Positions 34,207 to 43,450 are shown, numbered from the stretch's first letter. The stretch is DNA of 64,000 nt from Cognatishimia maritima (GCF_900129685.1 NZ_FQWM01000001.1:434001-498000), one strand, 5' to 3'. Notes: generated by a model from the sequence alone, not told the origin. Numbers and translations: made by a program.

Positions 34207-35100
34207 ATGTCCAAATCTTCTCAAACCGATCTCATCAAAGCTGGCCAAGGTTTCATTGCGGCGCTTGACCAATCCGGCGGCTCCACCCCAAAGGCCCTGC
34301 GCCTTTATGGCGTGAATGAAGACGCCTATAGCAATGACGATGAGATGTTCGGCCTGATCCACCAGATGCGCGCACGGATTGCCCAAGCGCCTGCATTCAC
34401 GGGCGAAAAAGTGGTCGGCGCGATCCTGTTTGAAAAAACCATGGACGGCGAAATCGGCGGCAAGCCCTCTGCGACCTACATGTGGGAAGACCGTGGTGTT
34501 GTGCCGTTCCTGAAGGTCGACAAAGGTCTGGCGGATGAAGAAAACGGTGCACAGGTGATGAAACCGATGCCCGATCTGGATGCCCTTTTGGACAAGGCAA
34601 ACGGCAAGGGCATTTTCGGCACCAAGATGCGCTCTGTGATCCATGCCGCGAATGCCGAAGGCATCAAGGCCGTTGTCGGGCAACAGTTTGACGTTGCCAA
34701 GCAGATCATTGCCAAGGGTCTGATGCCGATCGTGGAACCAGAAGTCACGATTTCGATCGCCGACAAATCCGAAGCCGAAGACATGCTGCGCAACGCGATC
34801 CTCGCAGAGTTGAATGCTCTGAACGACGATCAGAACGTCATGCTGAAATTGACCCTGCCCAACACGCCGAACCTTTATCAGGCGCTGGTGGATCACCCTC
34901 GCGTGCTACGTGTTGTTGCGCTGTCTGGTGGGTACTCACGTCAGCAGGCCAATGACATGCTGTCACAGAACAAAGGCGTGATCGCCTCCTTCTCCCGCGC
35001 TCTGACCGAAGGTCTTTCTGCGCAGCAGGACGATGCAGCGTTCAATGGCACCATTGAAGCCACGATCAACGAGATCTACGCGGCCTCCGTTGCGGGCTAA
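34207..35100 (+). CDS. fda: Class I fructose-bisphosphate aldolase
   Basis: It splits fructose 1,6-bisphosphate into two triose phosphates through a Schiff-base lysine, without metal. The 297-residue protein starts MSKSSQTDLIKAGQGFIAAL, the opening of the short bacterial class I aldolases. ALDQSGGSTPKALRLYGV (about 19-36) and FEKTMDGEIGGKP are the typical phosphate-binding and active-site segments, and LSGGYSRQQANDML is near the C-terminus. A longer frame from 34090 runs through the leader and lacks similarity. It forms its own transcription unit ended by a terminator. Confidence 0.95.
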   Translation: MSKSSQTDLIKAGQGFIAALDQSGGSTPKALRLYGVNEDAYSNDDEMFGLIHQMRARIAQAPAFTGEKVVGAILFEKTMDGEIGGKPSATYMWEDRGVVPFLKVDKGLADEENGAQVMKPMPDLDALLDKANGKGIFGTKMRSVIHAANAEGIKAVVGQQFDVAKQIIAKGLMPIVEPEVTISIADKSEAEDMLRNAILAELNALNDDQNVMLKLTLPNTPNLYQALVDHPRVLRVVALSGGYSRQQANDMLSQNKGVIASFSRALTEGLSAQQDDAAFNGTIEATINEIYAASVAG

Positions 35101-35122
35101 GCTTCGCTAGACATGATTTGGA

Positions 35123-35150
35123 CCCCATCGGCTCCGCCGGTGGGGTTTTT
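35123..35150 (+). terminator. Terminator of the aldolase gene
   Basis: CCCCATCGG and CCGGTGGGG form a 9-bp stem (one G-T pair) around CTCCG, followed by five T, 22 bp after the stop. Confidence 0.88.
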
Positions 35151-35172
35151 GTTTGTCCGCTGTAGACCTGCG

Positions 35173-35589
35173 TCAGTTGCCCGGATAAGGCACCACATCA
35201 AAGGCGCCAAATTGGCTTGGCCACTCCCAGTCCGCGCTGAAAACCCCATTGGCCAACGTGCCCGTGTAGCTTTCCAATCCCGGTCCGGGGATCACATGCA
35301 CATCGCCGCCGTCTTTGCCTGTGGCCCCGGCATGCAATGCGACCATGCAGATATTGCTGATCCCATCATATGGCCCGCTGCCATAGGCATAGCCTCCCCG
35401 CAGGTTGCGCGCCTCGGCGGTGCAATGGCAGTCAAAGGGTTCGGTGGAAAACGGTTCGGCATCTCCACGCGCCGCAAATTGGATCGGGCAATCAGGCAGG
35501 TCTGACGCCAAAGCATCCCCTGAGGTTGCGATGCTCAGAACACCCAAGCAGAGCCCCGTTGCCAGCCAACTTTTTGTTGTTTGTTGCAA
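35173..35589 (-). CDS. Secreted LCCL-domain protein
   Basis: A 138-residue protein with a signal peptide (WLATGLCLGVLSIATSGDALA, cleavage near 28). The mature part is a single LCCL-like module: cysteines in DCPIQF and FDCHCTAE, then YGSGPYDGISNICMVALHAGA, which matches the core LCCL pattern, and GLESYTGTLANGVFSADW. LCCL domains are known from limulus factor C and vertebrate extracellular proteins, where they bind lipid-like ligands; short bacterial forms are little studied. No ATG exists; TTG at 35589 with GGGAGGG upstream is the likely start. Confidence 0.78.
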   Translation of the reverse strand: MQQTTKSWLATGLCLGVLSIATSGDALASDLPDCPIQFAARGDAEPFSTEPFDCHCTAEARNLRGGYAYGSGPYDGISNICMVALHAGATGKDGGDVHVIPGPGLESYTGTLANGVFSADWEWPSQFGAFDVVPYPGN

Positions 35590-35681
35590 TGTTATGTCAC
35601 CCTCCCAATGTCATCTATCCTCAATCATAGCACAGCGCGCGCGGATTTTCAGAACCGCCGCAGAGGCGTGGGTTTGCGCGC

Positions 35682-37304
35682 CTAAGCGGCCTCTCCACAC
35701 GCACGGCGCAATATCCCCTCTTTCTGATAAAGTGCGACAGCCCCTGCAAAACTGCCCCGGTGTTCGCTCAGACGCGACCGGACATAGGCGTCAGATATCT
35801 CTTCCGGTGCGGCCTCAAGCAGCGCAACAGCCGACAGCAACAGCCCAAGATTTTCGCAGAACCAACGCGCCTCGCCTTCCTCAACTCCGCTCGGCCAGCG
35901 GGTGCGATGCACTGCCAGCGCCGTGTCATAGTGCACGTTCTGTCCCTTGACCGCATCCAACCGCGCCTGCAGTGCGTCGTTGATGCGCGGGTCTTGCAGA
36001 CTGCGCAGAATATCAAGGCAAATCACATTGCCCGACCCTTCCCAGATGCCATTCAGCGGGGCCTCGCGGTAAAGCATCGGCAGTGGCGTTTCCTCGACAT
36101 AGCCCATGCCACCCAGCACCTCCATGCACTCGGCAATAACGGTTGGTGCGCGTTTGTTGTTGATGTACTTTGCCAGCGCCACGGCAACCCGCGCAAAGGC
36201 TCGGTCGTCTTCGCTTTGACCGTCAAAGCTCTGTGCGACAAGGAATGATAGCGCTGTCGCGGCCTCAACATCCAAGGCCAAATCTGCCAGCACGCTTTGC
36301 ATCAAAGGCAAATCCACCAGCCGCGCGCCAAAGGCACGGCGATGCAACGTCCATCGCAGTGCCTCTCGCAACGCGGCCCGCATCAGCCCTGCAGGCGCAA
36401 TCGCCGTATCCAGCCGCGTGTAGTGCACCATTTGAATGATCGTGCGCACGCCATCGCCTTCTTCTCCGATCCGGTAGGCCAAGGCCCCATCATATTCGAT
36501 TTCCGCACTGGCATTTGCGTGATTGCCAAGCTTGGATTTCAGTCGCATCAGGTTGACCCCATTGCGTTCACCATCAAGCCAACGCGGCACCAGAAAACAG
36601 GTCAGCCCCCGATCCGTCTGCGCGGTGGTCAGAAAGCCATCTGACATCGGAGCAGAGCAGAACCATTTGTGCCCCCGCAGCCGATAGTGCTCCCCATCCT
36701 GTTCGGCCACCGTCGCGTTGCTGCGCAAATCGCTGCCGCCTTGCTTTTCGGTCAGCGCCATTCCCAAGGTCACGCCCGTCTTCTGATCAACCGGCGCAAT
36801 AGAGGCGTCATAACGCCCGCTCAGAAGTTTCGCGGCCCAGCTTTCGCGCAGATCGGATTGGCCGACCACCGGAACTGCCGCGTAACTCATCGTCAAGGGG
36901 CAGCAGGCCCCCGGCTCGATCTGACTGAGCAAATAGACATGCGCTGCATGCTGCACGTGGCCCCCGCCACCGTTGGCCCAAGCCGAAGAAACATAGCCCG
37001 CCTGTTGGCTTGTGCGCAGAATGCCATGATAGCCAACATGATACCGCACTTCATCCAAGCGCTGCCCATAGCGATCATGGGTCACCAGCCTTGGCGGCAT
37101 ATCCCGCGCGTCCTGCGCCGCCTGCGCCATGGCAGGCTGGCCATAGGTTTGACACAGCATTTGCAACGCGTCTTCAGCAGCGCCCCGATGGGCCGCATGA
37201 CTGCGCAGATAGGCGTCACCTTCCCAATACTGGATCGCAGCGTCCCCCGCCGGCTGGTTTTGCACATCGTGTGTGCCCAAGGCGTCTCTTGGTGGCAATG
37301 CCAT
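35682..37304 (-). CDS. AidB-like acyl-CoA dehydrogenase family protein
   Basis: A 540-residue flavoprotein with the length and architecture of E. coli AidB. It has an N-terminal extension, then MALTEKQGGSDLRSNATVAEQ near 182-202, RIGEEGDGVRTIIQMVHYTRLD, VIAECMEVLGGMGYVEETPLPMLYREAPLNGIWEGSGNV, and a long helical tail. E. coli AidB belongs to the adaptive alkylation response and binds DNA; whether this copy does so or dehydrogenates an acyl-CoA is open. It is divergent from ftsB and not near ada or alkB here. Confidence 0.88.
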   Translation of the reverse strand: MALPPRDALGTHDVQNQPAGDAAIQYWEGDAYLRSHAAHRGAAEDALQMLCQTYGQPAMAQAAQDARDMPPRLVTHDRYGQRLDEVRYHVGYHGILRTSQQAGYVSSAWANGGGGHVQHAAHVYLLSQIEPGACCPLTMSYAAVPVVGQSDLRESWAAKLLSGRYDASIAPVDQKTGVTLGMALTEKQGGSDLRSNATVAEQDGEHYRLRGHKWFCSAPMSDGFLTTAQTDRGLTCFLVPRWLDGERNGVNLMRLKSKLGNHANASAEIEYDGALAYRIGEEGDGVRTIIQMVHYTRLDTAIAPAGLMRAALREALRWTLHRRAFGARLVDLPLMQSVLADLALDVEAATALSFLVAQSFDGQSEDDRAFARVAVALAKYINNKRAPTVIAECMEVLGGMGYVEETPLPMLYREAPLNGIWEGSGNVICLDILRSLQDPRINDALQARLDAVKGQNVHYDTALAVHRTRWPSGVEEGEARWFCENLGLLLSAVALLEAAPEEISDAYVRSRLSEHRGSFAGAVALYQKEGILRRACGEAA

Positions 37305-37456
37305 CTGTCCCTCCCCAATCTGGCGGTGCTCCGCTAACGCGATGACTCTAATCGAAAAAAATCGAATCGCAGAGCATTTTTGGGATTCACATGACGAATC
37401 ACCTATGCCATACTGTGTTCAGAGGGTCGAAAAGGCCCCACTTTACTGAGGCAGAC

Positions 37457-37771
37457 GTGGCAACATCCATGGCAGTATCCAAATCCCGCCCGGCCGTTGG
37501 CGATGCCCTTTTCTATGGGGTGGCGTTCATCATGGCAGTCTATTTCACCTTTGCGGCTGTGCAAGGGGACTATGGGCTGTTTCGCCGGGCGGAGATTTCG
37601 GCCCAAAGCCACTTGCTGAAGCAGGAATTGACCAGCATGCAGCAAGAAGTGGCCCGGATGGAAAACCTGACGCACCGCCTTTCGGATGATTATCTGGACC
37701 TTGATTTGGTCGATCAGCAGGCGCGTTCAATCCTCGGCATGATCCGCGCAGACGAAATGGTCATTCGTTAA
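37457..37771 (+). CDS. ftsB: FtsB/DivIC-type septum formation initiator
   Basis: A 104-residue single-pass membrane protein: one helix (about residues 17-36, LFYGVAFIMAVYFTFAAVQG) and then a periplasmic coiled coil (about 45-85). The DYGLFRRAEI motif after the helix is typical of alphaproteobacterial FtsB-like proteins, which join FtsL and FtsQ in the divisome. GTG at 37457 has GAGG five bases upstream; ATG at 37469 would shorten it by four residues. It sits directly before the pdh operon, a common neighbourhood in alphaproteobacteria. Confidence 0.88.
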   Translation: MATSMAVSKSRPAVGDALFYGVAFIMAVYFTFAAVQGDYGLFRRAEISAQSHLLKQELTSMQQEVARMENLTHRLSDDYLDLDLVDQQARSILGMIRADEMVIR

Positions 37772-37841
37772 CGCAATCCTTCGCGCAACAAAATTTTAGG
37801 GCTGGCGTGTCAGCCAAAGCCGTGGTTTCATGGCCTCGCCT

Positions 37842-37861
37842 ATAGTTTAAGGCTAAACTAT
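37842..37861. promoter_or_regulatory. Perfect palindrome upstream of pdhA
   Basis: ATAGTTTA (37842-37849) and TAAACTAT (37854-37861) are perfect inverted repeats around AGGC, ending 24 bp before the pdhA start codon. The position suits an operator overlapping the transcript start of the pdh operon. The regulator is not encoded in this window. Confidence 0.6.
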
Positions 37862-37885
37862 TTGTTGCGGGAGGATACGCACCCT

Positions 37886-38875
37886 ATGGCTGCCAAAAAA
37901 GCGACCCCAAAGCCAAACGTCAGCGGCGACACGCTGAAAAACTATTACCGCGAAATGTTATTGATCCGCCGCTTCGAAGAAAAAGCGGGCCAGCTGTATG
38001 GCATGGGTCTGATCGGGGGCTTTTGCCACCTTTATATCGGCCAGGAAGCCGTGGTTGTTGGGCTTGAGGCCGCAGCCGACGAAGGCGACAAGCGCCTGAC
38101 CTCTTATCGCGATCACGGACATATGCTGGCCTGTGGCATGGACCCAAACGGGGTGATGGCCGAACTGACCGGGCGCGAAGGCGGCTATTCCAAGGGCAAA
38201 GGCGGCTCGATGCACATGTTCTCGAAAGAGAAGCATTTCTATGGCGGCCACGGCATCGTCGGCGCGCAGGTGCCAATTGGGGCGGGCCTCGCATTTTCTG
38301 ACAAATACAAAGGCAACAACAACGTCACCTTCACCTATTTCGGCGATGGCGCGGCCAACCAAGGCCAAGTCTATGAAACCTTCAACATGGCCGCAATTTG
38401 GCAACTGCCAGTGATTTTTGTCATTGAAAACAATCAATACGCCATGGGCACGTCACAGCAACGCTCTACCTCTACACCCGATATTTACACCCGCGGGGCG
38501 GCCTTTGGCATCCCCGGAGAGGTGGTCGACGGCATGGATGTTCTGGCCGTCAAAGAAGCTGGTGAAAAGGCCGTCATGCACTGCCGCGCGGGCAAAGGGC
38601 CGTATATCCTCGAAGTCAAAACCTACCGCTATCGCGGCCACTCGATGTCGGACCCGGCCAAGTACCGTACCCGCGAAGAGGTCCAGCGCGTCCGCGAAGA
38701 ACGTGATCCAATTGAACGCGTGCGCGAAATGCTTTTGACCGGCAAACATGCGTCCGAAGATGATCTGAAAGCCATCGACAAAGAGATCAAGGCCATCGTA
38801 AACGAAAGCGCCGAATTCGCCAAATCCAGCCCACTCCCAGCTGAATCAGAGCTGTGGACCGACATCGTCGCGTAA
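37886..38875 (+). CDS. pdhA: Pyruvate dehydrogenase E1 component, alpha subunit
   Basis: With PdhB it decarboxylates pyruvate and acetylates the lipoyl groups of E2. The 329-residue protein has the thiamine diphosphate motif GDGAANQGQVYETFN...IENN (about 153-185). It also has YYREMLLIRRFEEKAGQLYG near the start, KGGSMHMFSKEKHFYGGHGIVGAQ, and the active-site loop YRYRGHSMSDPAKYRTREEV. The ATG at 37886 follows GGGAGG; a TTG eight codons upstream is rejected. The 3' end is 9 bp from the VOC gene. Confidence 0.97.
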   Translation: MAAKKATPKPNVSGDTLKNYYREMLLIRRFEEKAGQLYGMGLIGGFCHLYIGQEAVVVGLEAAADEGDKRLTSYRDHGHMLACGMDPNGVMAELTGREGGYSKGKGGSMHMFSKEKHFYGGHGIVGAQVPIGAGLAFSDKYKGNNNVTFTYFGDGAANQGQVYETFNMAAIWQLPVIFVIENNQYAMGTSQQRSTSTPDIYTRGAAFGIPGEVVDGMDVLAVKEAGEKAVMHCRAGKGPYILEVKTYRYRGHSMSDPAKYRTREEVQRVREERDPIERVREMLLTGKHASEDDLKAIDKEIKAIVNESAEFAKSSPLPAESELWTDIVA

Positions 38876-38884
38876 GGGGGATTC

Positions 38885-39274
38885 ATGGCACATTTTGAAA
38901 TTCACCTGACAGATGTCGCGCGCGGTATGGCGTTTTACAAAGGTCTTTTTGGCTGGTCATTTACGGCAATGCCTGGCGGGGAAGACATGGACTATCACTT
39001 AATCGACGGCGATCAGATCGGCATGGACAAAGACCTGACCGGCGGCGTCATGCGCCGCATGGGCGATGCTCCGGCAGCAGGCGCGCCTGTGCGCGGCGGT
39101 ACGATGACCTTTGAAGTTACAGATTGCGACGCCAGCTACGCTTGGGCGCTTGAAAACGGCGGCGCAGAAGCTTTGCCGCCGATGGATTATCCCGGCATCG
39201 GGCGCTGCGCCTATGTCGAAGACGGCGAAGGCAATATTGTTGGCATGATTACCCCAGCGGAAGGAGCTGCATAA
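38885..39274 (+). CDS. VOC/glyoxalase-fold protein within the pdh operon
   Basis: A 129-residue protein of the vicinal-oxygen-chelate fold. The N-terminal half reads [24 protein letters not shown] and the C-terminal half has [21 protein letters not shown] with [12 protein letters not shown], as in CFP-30/HSP-like and glyoxalase-related proteins. Possible metal ligands are H7 and late Glu residues, but function is unknown. It sits between pdhA and pdhB, overlapping the pdhB start by one base, so it is translated with the complex. A link to PDH or to detoxifying an alpha-oxoaldehyde is inference. Confidence 0.88.
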   Translation: MAHFEIHLTDVARGMAFYKGLFGWSFTAMPGGEDMDYHLIDGDQIGMDKDLTGGVMRRMGDAPAAGAPVRGGTMTFEVTDCDASYAWALENGGAEALPPMDYPGIGRCAYVEDGEGNIVGMITPAEGAA

Positions 39275-40650
39275 TGGCGATTGAAATTTTGATGCCTGCC
39301 CTGTCTCCGACGATGGAAGAAGGCACATTGGCCAAGTGGCTGGTGAAAGAGGGCGACACAGTCAGTTCCGGCGACATCATCGCCGAGATTGAAACAGACA
39401 AGGCGACCATGGAATTTGAAGCGGTCGACGAAGGTGTGATTGGCCACATCTTGGTGGCTGAAGGCACCGAGAACGTGAAGGTCAACACCGCAATCGCGAC
39501 CCTTCTGGAAGATGGCGAAGAAGCGGGCGAGGCCCCTGCCCCGTCCTCGGAACCTGCCGCCGCTGACAGCACTCCGGCCCCCGCCCAAGCCAAGGCCCCA
39601 GAGGCAAGCACCCCGGCTGAGGACGCGCCCAAGATGAACTTGGAACCGGACTGGCCCGAAGGCACCGAAGTCAAACAGCAAACCGTGCGCGAAGCGCTGC
39701 GCGATGCGATGGCCGAGGAAATGCGCGCCACCGAAGAGGTCTTCCTGATGGGCGAAGAGGTCGCCGAATATCAGGGGGCCTATAAGATCAGCCAAGGCAT
39801 GCTGGATGAATTCGGCAGCAAACGCGTGATCGACACGCCAATCACCGAACATGGGTTTACCGGCATTGCTGTCGGCGCGGCCTTTGGTGGGCTTAAACCA
39901 ATTGTCGAGTTCATGACTTTCAACTTCGCCATGCAAGCCATTGACCAGATTGTGAATTCAGCGGCCAAAACGCTTTACATGTCTGGCGGTCAGATGGGCT
40001 GCCCGATTGTGTTCCGTGGCCCCAACGGCGCCGCTGCACGCGTGGGCGCGCAGCACAGCCAAGACTACGCCGCATGGTATGCGCAAATTCCCGGCCTGCG
40101 CGTTGTGATGCCCTATTCGGCCAGCGACGCCAAAGGTCTGCTGAAATCCGCGATCCGCGATCCAAACCCGGTGATCTTCTTGGAAAATGAAATCCTTTAT
40201 GGTCGCACCTTTGACGTGCCGGTCATGGATGATTTCACCGTCCCCATCGGCAAGGCCCGTGTCTGGCGCGAGGGCGATGACGTGACCATCGTCAGCTTTG
40301 GCATTGGGATGCAATACGCGCTTGAGGCCGCGGATAAACTTGCCGAAGACGGCATTTCTGCCGAGGTGATCGACCTGCGCTCCCTTCGCCCGATTGACTA
40401 TGACACAGTGCTGGCCTCAGTGATGAAAACCAACCGCTGTGTGACCGTCGAAGAAGGCTTCCCCGTGGGGTCCATCGGCAACCACCTTTCGGCGACGATC
40501 ATGGAAAAGGCGTTTGATTACCTCGACGCGCCGGTCATCAACTGCACCGGCAAGGACGTGCCCATGCCCTACGCCGCCAACCTCGAAAAGCTCGCGCTGG
40601 TGACAACGGATGAGGTCATCGCCGCCGTGAAACAGGTGACCTACAGGTAG
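39274..40650 (+). CDS. pdhB: Pyruvate dehydrogenase E1 beta subunit with N-terminal lipoyl domain
   Basis: A 458-residue fusion. Residues 1-80 are a lipoyl domain with the modified lysine K43 in [11 protein letters not shown]. An Ala/Pro/Glu linker (about 85-120) follows, then the E1-beta transketolase fold (about 135-458), with [24 protein letters not shown] and [21 protein letters not shown]. This fusion is characteristic of alphaproteobacterial PDH. The lipoyl domain is strikingly close to that of PdhC. The next small gene begins 4 bp after the stop. Confidence 0.97.
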   Translation: MAIEILMPALSPTMEEGTLAKWLVKEGDTVSSGDIIAEIETDKATMEFEAVDEGVIGHILVAEGTENVKVNTAIATLLEDGEEAGEAPAPSSEPAAADSTPAPAQAKAPEASTPAEDAPKMNLEPDWPEGTEVKQQTVREALRDAMAEEMRATEEVFLMGEEVAEYQGAYKISQGMLDEFGSKRVIDTPITEHGFTGIAVGAAFGGLKPIVEFMTFNFAMQAIDQIVNSAAKTLYMSGGQMGCPIVFRGPNGAAARVGAQHSQDYAAWYAQIPGLRVVMPYSASDAKGLLKSAIRDPNPVIFLENEILYGRTFDVPVMDDFTVPIGKARVWREGDDVTIVSFGIGMQYALEAADKLAEDGISAEVIDLRSLRPIDYDTVLASVMKTNRCVTVEEGFPVGSIGNHLSATIMEKAFDYLDAPVINCTGKDVPMPYAANLEKLALVTTDEVIAAVKQVTYR

Positions 40651-40654
40651 CAGC

Positions 40655-40915
40655 ATGGACATTCTGGGCCGCGACAGAGAGACCGAATGCTACCACGTCA
40701 AAATTGACGTGGATGGGCGCGCGGTCTCTGCCTTGGTCCCTGAACGTCTGGGTGCAGGGCATCGGTTTATAGGTGCCCGCCCCACTCATCAATCCGCCTA
40801 CACCTGGATTGCTGAGAACCAAACAAAGATAGAGGCCGCCATCGCTATCCTGGCGCGCGGCTCGGGGCGCCCCAAGGCGCCTTTTGACCAAATTACTCTG
40901 ATCAAGGAGCGCTGA
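40655..40915 (+). CDS. Hypothetical 86-residue protein in the pdh operon
   Basis: I do not recognise this small soluble protein. It has a two-part look: [22 protein letters not shown], resembling beta strands, then [22 protein letters not shown], a helix. There is no signal peptide. It fits exactly between pdhB (4 bp) and pdhC (1 bp), so it is certainly cotranscribed and its frame is preserved, which argues for a real gene. An accessory role in the complex is possible, but unsupported. Confidence 0.75.
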   Translation: MDILGRDRETECYHVKIDVDGRAVSALVPERLGAGHRFIGARPTHQSAYTWIAENQTKIEAAIAILARGSGRPKAPFDQITLIKER

Positions 40916-40916
40916 C

Positions 40917-42215
40917 ATGCCCATTGAAATCCTGATGCCGGCCCTTTCGCCGACGATGGAAGAAGGCACTTTGGCCAAATGGCTGGTCAAGGAAGGCGAT
41001 GAAGTGAACTCTGGCGACATCATCGCCGAGATTGAAACCGACAAAGCCACCATGGAATTCGAAGCCGTGGACGAAGGCACCATGGGGCCGATCCTTGTGG
41101 CCGAGGGCACGGAGGGTGTGAAGGTGAACACCCCTATCGCCATGCTGCTGGAAGAAGGCGAAGACGCCTCTGACGTCAAAGCCCCAGCAAAGGCTGAGGC
41201 TGCGCCTGCCGCCAAGGATGACACCCCCGCCCAAGCTGCGAAACCGTCAGACACCCCAACGCCAGCCGCGCCAGCTGCTGCTGATGGCTCTCGGATTTTT
41301 GCGTCGCCTTTGGCACGCCGGATTGCAGCTGATAAGGGCGTTGATCTCTCGACCATCAAAGGCTCTGGCCCCAAAGGCCGCATCGTCAAAGCCGACGTGC
41401 TGAACGCCAAGCCGGGTGCCGCCCCTGCCGCCAAGGCAGAAGCCCCCGCAGCCGCACCTGCCGCTGCAACAGCGATGCCCGCCAGCCCATCGGCAGACAT
41501 GGTGGCGCGCGCCTACGAAGGGCGCGTCTATGAGGAAATTAAACTCGACGGCATGCGCAAAACCATCGCCGCGCGCCTGACCGAAGCCAAGCAGACCGTG
41601 CCGCATTTCTATCTGCGGCGCGACATCAAACTGGACGCGCTGTTGAAATTCCGCAGTGAAATCAACGCACAACTGGCAGATCGCGGCGTGAAACTTTCGG
41701 TCAATGACTTCATCATCAAAGCCGTCGCGCTGGCGCTGCAATCCGTGCCCGCCGCCAATGCCGTCTGGGCCGGAGACCGCGTGTTGCAGATGAAAGCCAG
41801 CGATGTCGCCGTGGCTGTCGCCATCGAGGGCGGGTTGTTCACGCCGGTCTTGCAAGATGCCGAGATGAAATCTCTGTCGGCCTTGTCGACGGAAATGAAA
41901 GACCTCGCCACCCGCGCCCGCGACCGTAAATTGGCCCCGCATGAATACCAAGGCGGCAGCTTTGCGATCTCAAACCTTGGCATGTTCGGCATCGACAATT
42001 TCGACGCCATCGTGAACCCACCCCACGCCGGTATCCTCGCCGTGGGCGCGGGCGTGAAAAAACCGGTGGTTGATACCGAGGGCAACGTCACCGTCGCCAC
42101 GGTGATGAGCGTCACCATGTCCGTCGACCACCGCGTGATTGATGGGGCTGTGGGGGCAGACTTGTTGAAAGCCATCGTGAGCAATTTGGAAAATCCGATG
42201 GCGATGCTGGCTTAG
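40917..42215 (+). CDS. pdhC: Dihydrolipoamide acetyltransferase (E2) of PDH
   Basis: It transfers acetyl from lipoyl to CoA and forms the core of the complex. The 432 residues hold a lipoyl domain (1-80, lysine K43), an Ala/Pro linker, a subunit-binding domain (about 125-162, [19 protein letters not shown]...GRIVKADV), a second linker, and the catalytic domain with the conserved [14 protein letters not shown] near residue 400. The start is one base after the stop of the preceding gene. A strong terminator follows. Confidence 0.97.
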   Translation: MPIEILMPALSPTMEEGTLAKWLVKEGDEVNSGDIIAEIETDKATMEFEAVDEGTMGPILVAEGTEGVKVNTPIAMLLEEGEDASDVKAPAKAEAAPAAKDDTPAQAAKPSDTPTPAAPAAADGSRIFASPLARRIAADKGVDLSTIKGSGPKGRIVKADVLNAKPGAAPAAKAEAPAAAPAAATAMPASPSADMVARAYEGRVYEEIKLDGMRKTIAARLTEAKQTVPHFYLRRDIKLDALLKFRSEINAQLADRGVKLSVNDFIIKAVALALQSVPAANAVWAGDRVLQMKASDVAVAVAIEGGLFTPVLQDAEMKSLSALSTEMKDLATRARDRKLAPHEYQGGSFAISNLGMFGIDNFDAIVNPPHAGILAVGAGVKKPVVDTEGNVTVATVMSVTMSVDHRVIDGAVGADLLKAIVSNLENPMAMLA

Positions 42216-42233
42216 GGGTGCTGCGAGAGAAAG

Positions 42234-42264
42234 AAAAAGGGCCGCTCGTTGAGCGGCCTTTTTT
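42234..42264 (+). terminator. Terminator of the pdh operon
   Basis: GGCCGCTC-GTT-GAGCGGCC, an 8-bp stem with an A run before and six T after, starting 18 bp after the pdhC stop. Confidence 0.92.
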
Positions 42265-42336
42265 GGCTTATAGAGTTATCGCGATGCGAACCGATCAATC
42301 GTTCCAGTTTTCGTTTTGAACGAGCGAAACAAGGGA

Positions 42337-43386
42337 CTACGTGTGCAACATCTCGGCAATATCTGACAAGTTACCAATTTCCACAAAGAATGGTTGGAGA
42401 TTGGTGTAGTGTCCAATTCCGTTGGGTCTCAATATAATTCTGTGTTCGGCTTGGTAAGCGAACTTGAACTCCTTGTAGAATTCTTGGTCTTGATCTGAAG
42501 GAATGTCCTTATACCGATCATAGTATTTCACCGGCCCTTCCATGAACTGCCAAGTCGGCTGTGCGTTCTGCAGGGCAACTTTAATACGTCTGACGAACTC
42601 TCTGGGGCGATGTATCAGTAGTGCTGCATTCGACTGGAAATCAGTTGGCATACGTCTTTCAGGCAAGCCGCAAGTCGAGAACAGGTAATAGTCTGGGAGA
42701 GGAAAGTCGACTGGAAGATACCCTTGTGAAACGGGTATTCTGTTTCCTTTCACTTCGATGAAATCTTCTCCATCCATGTACTCTGAAATTAAAGAAACAC
42801 GGTACCTCCGTTCGACTTCGACATCGGCCATTGCAACGTTGTATGCAGGGTTGTTGTAAGACGATGCGGGTGAAATTCTAAACCTACCGATGTTTAACAT
42901 GTCCTGCACGTAGTCGCGCCGCGAGAACTTCAACAGCTTTTTAAAGGGCGCGAAACTGACGCCTTTCAGCAACCTTAACCCAACCGGTTCACCATCATGG
43001 AAGTATTGAGCAAACTTATCTCTATCTCCGATTATTTCCCGGGGATGAATTCCTCGGCGCGCCATTTCCTCCATTGTTTCCTGAAACGTCTGCCAAACTC
43101 TAAACCAGTAGTCATTATCTACAGGACGTGCTTCAATTTTGCCTTCTTCACCCAAGTATTGGATATTATTAGCTGCATCGTATGCGAGTTGCGTGATTTC
43201 TTCATCGGTGTCGAAGTACAAAAAAGGCTTCTTGCAATAGCTCAACCGCATATGCTCATAGAGAGGCAATCGTCCACCTTTCGACTTGGCCTTAGCCTCA
43301 AGAGAGCCTGTGACGTTTCGGTAGTATTGAAGTCCGTCTCTGGTCATTGCGCTCACGGTGGAAGGTCTTGCTGCGTTATGCAGCAT
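42337..43386 (-). CDS. Unknown protein, AT-richer accessory gene
   Basis: I do not recognise this 349-residue protein. It looks soluble, rich in Arg, Tyr and Phe, without signal peptide or membrane helix. The central segment DMLNIGRFRISPASSYNNPAYN (split here by the adjacent acidic MADVEVERR) loosely recalls the RFSSPxxFNDP motif of DUF2971-type proteins. A later strand-rich part includes LPDYYLFSTCGLPERRMP. Two 60-nt stretches I counted are 25/60 and 28/60 G+C, against 35/60 in pdhC. It is isolated between the pdh and cysK terminators. The ATG at 43386 lacks a good ribosome site. Confidence 0.8.
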   Translation of the reverse strand: MLHNAARPSTVSAMTRDGLQYYRNVTGSLEAKAKSKGGRLPLYEHMRLSYCKKPFLYFDTDEEITQLAYDAANNIQYLGEEGKIEARPVDNDYWFRVWQTFQETMEEMARRGIHPREIIGDRDKFAQYFHDGEPVGLRLLKGVSFAPFKKLLKFSRRDYVQDMLNIGRFRISPASSYNNPAYNVAMADVEVERRYRVSLISEYMDGEDFIEVKGNRIPVSQGYLPVDFPLPDYYLFSTCGLPERRMPTDFQSNAALLIHRPREFVRRIKVALQNAQPTWQFMEGPVKYYDRYKDIPSDQDQEFYKEFKFAYQAEHRIILRPNGIGHYTNLQPFFVEIGNLSDIAEMLHT

Positions 43387-43450
43387 GTACAACTTGGACT
43401 CAAAGTTGAAAATAACTACACAGCCACAACCATATCCTCCACATTAACCC

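Noticed and set aside
37360-37385. Direct repeats of ATCGAA between the AidB-like gene and ftsB
   Set aside because: Two short copies split by an A run in an AT-rich promoter gap; too short to distinguish from chance.
39274-41160. DNA-level repeat from the two lipoyl domains as a mobile or recombination repeat
   Set aside because: The similarity stops at the domain edge and is explained by homologous protein domains.
40616-41500. 294-codon minus-strand Ala/Ser-rich frame over pdhC
   Set aside because: The low-complexity composition mirrors the Ala/Pro linkers of E2; it is not a gene.
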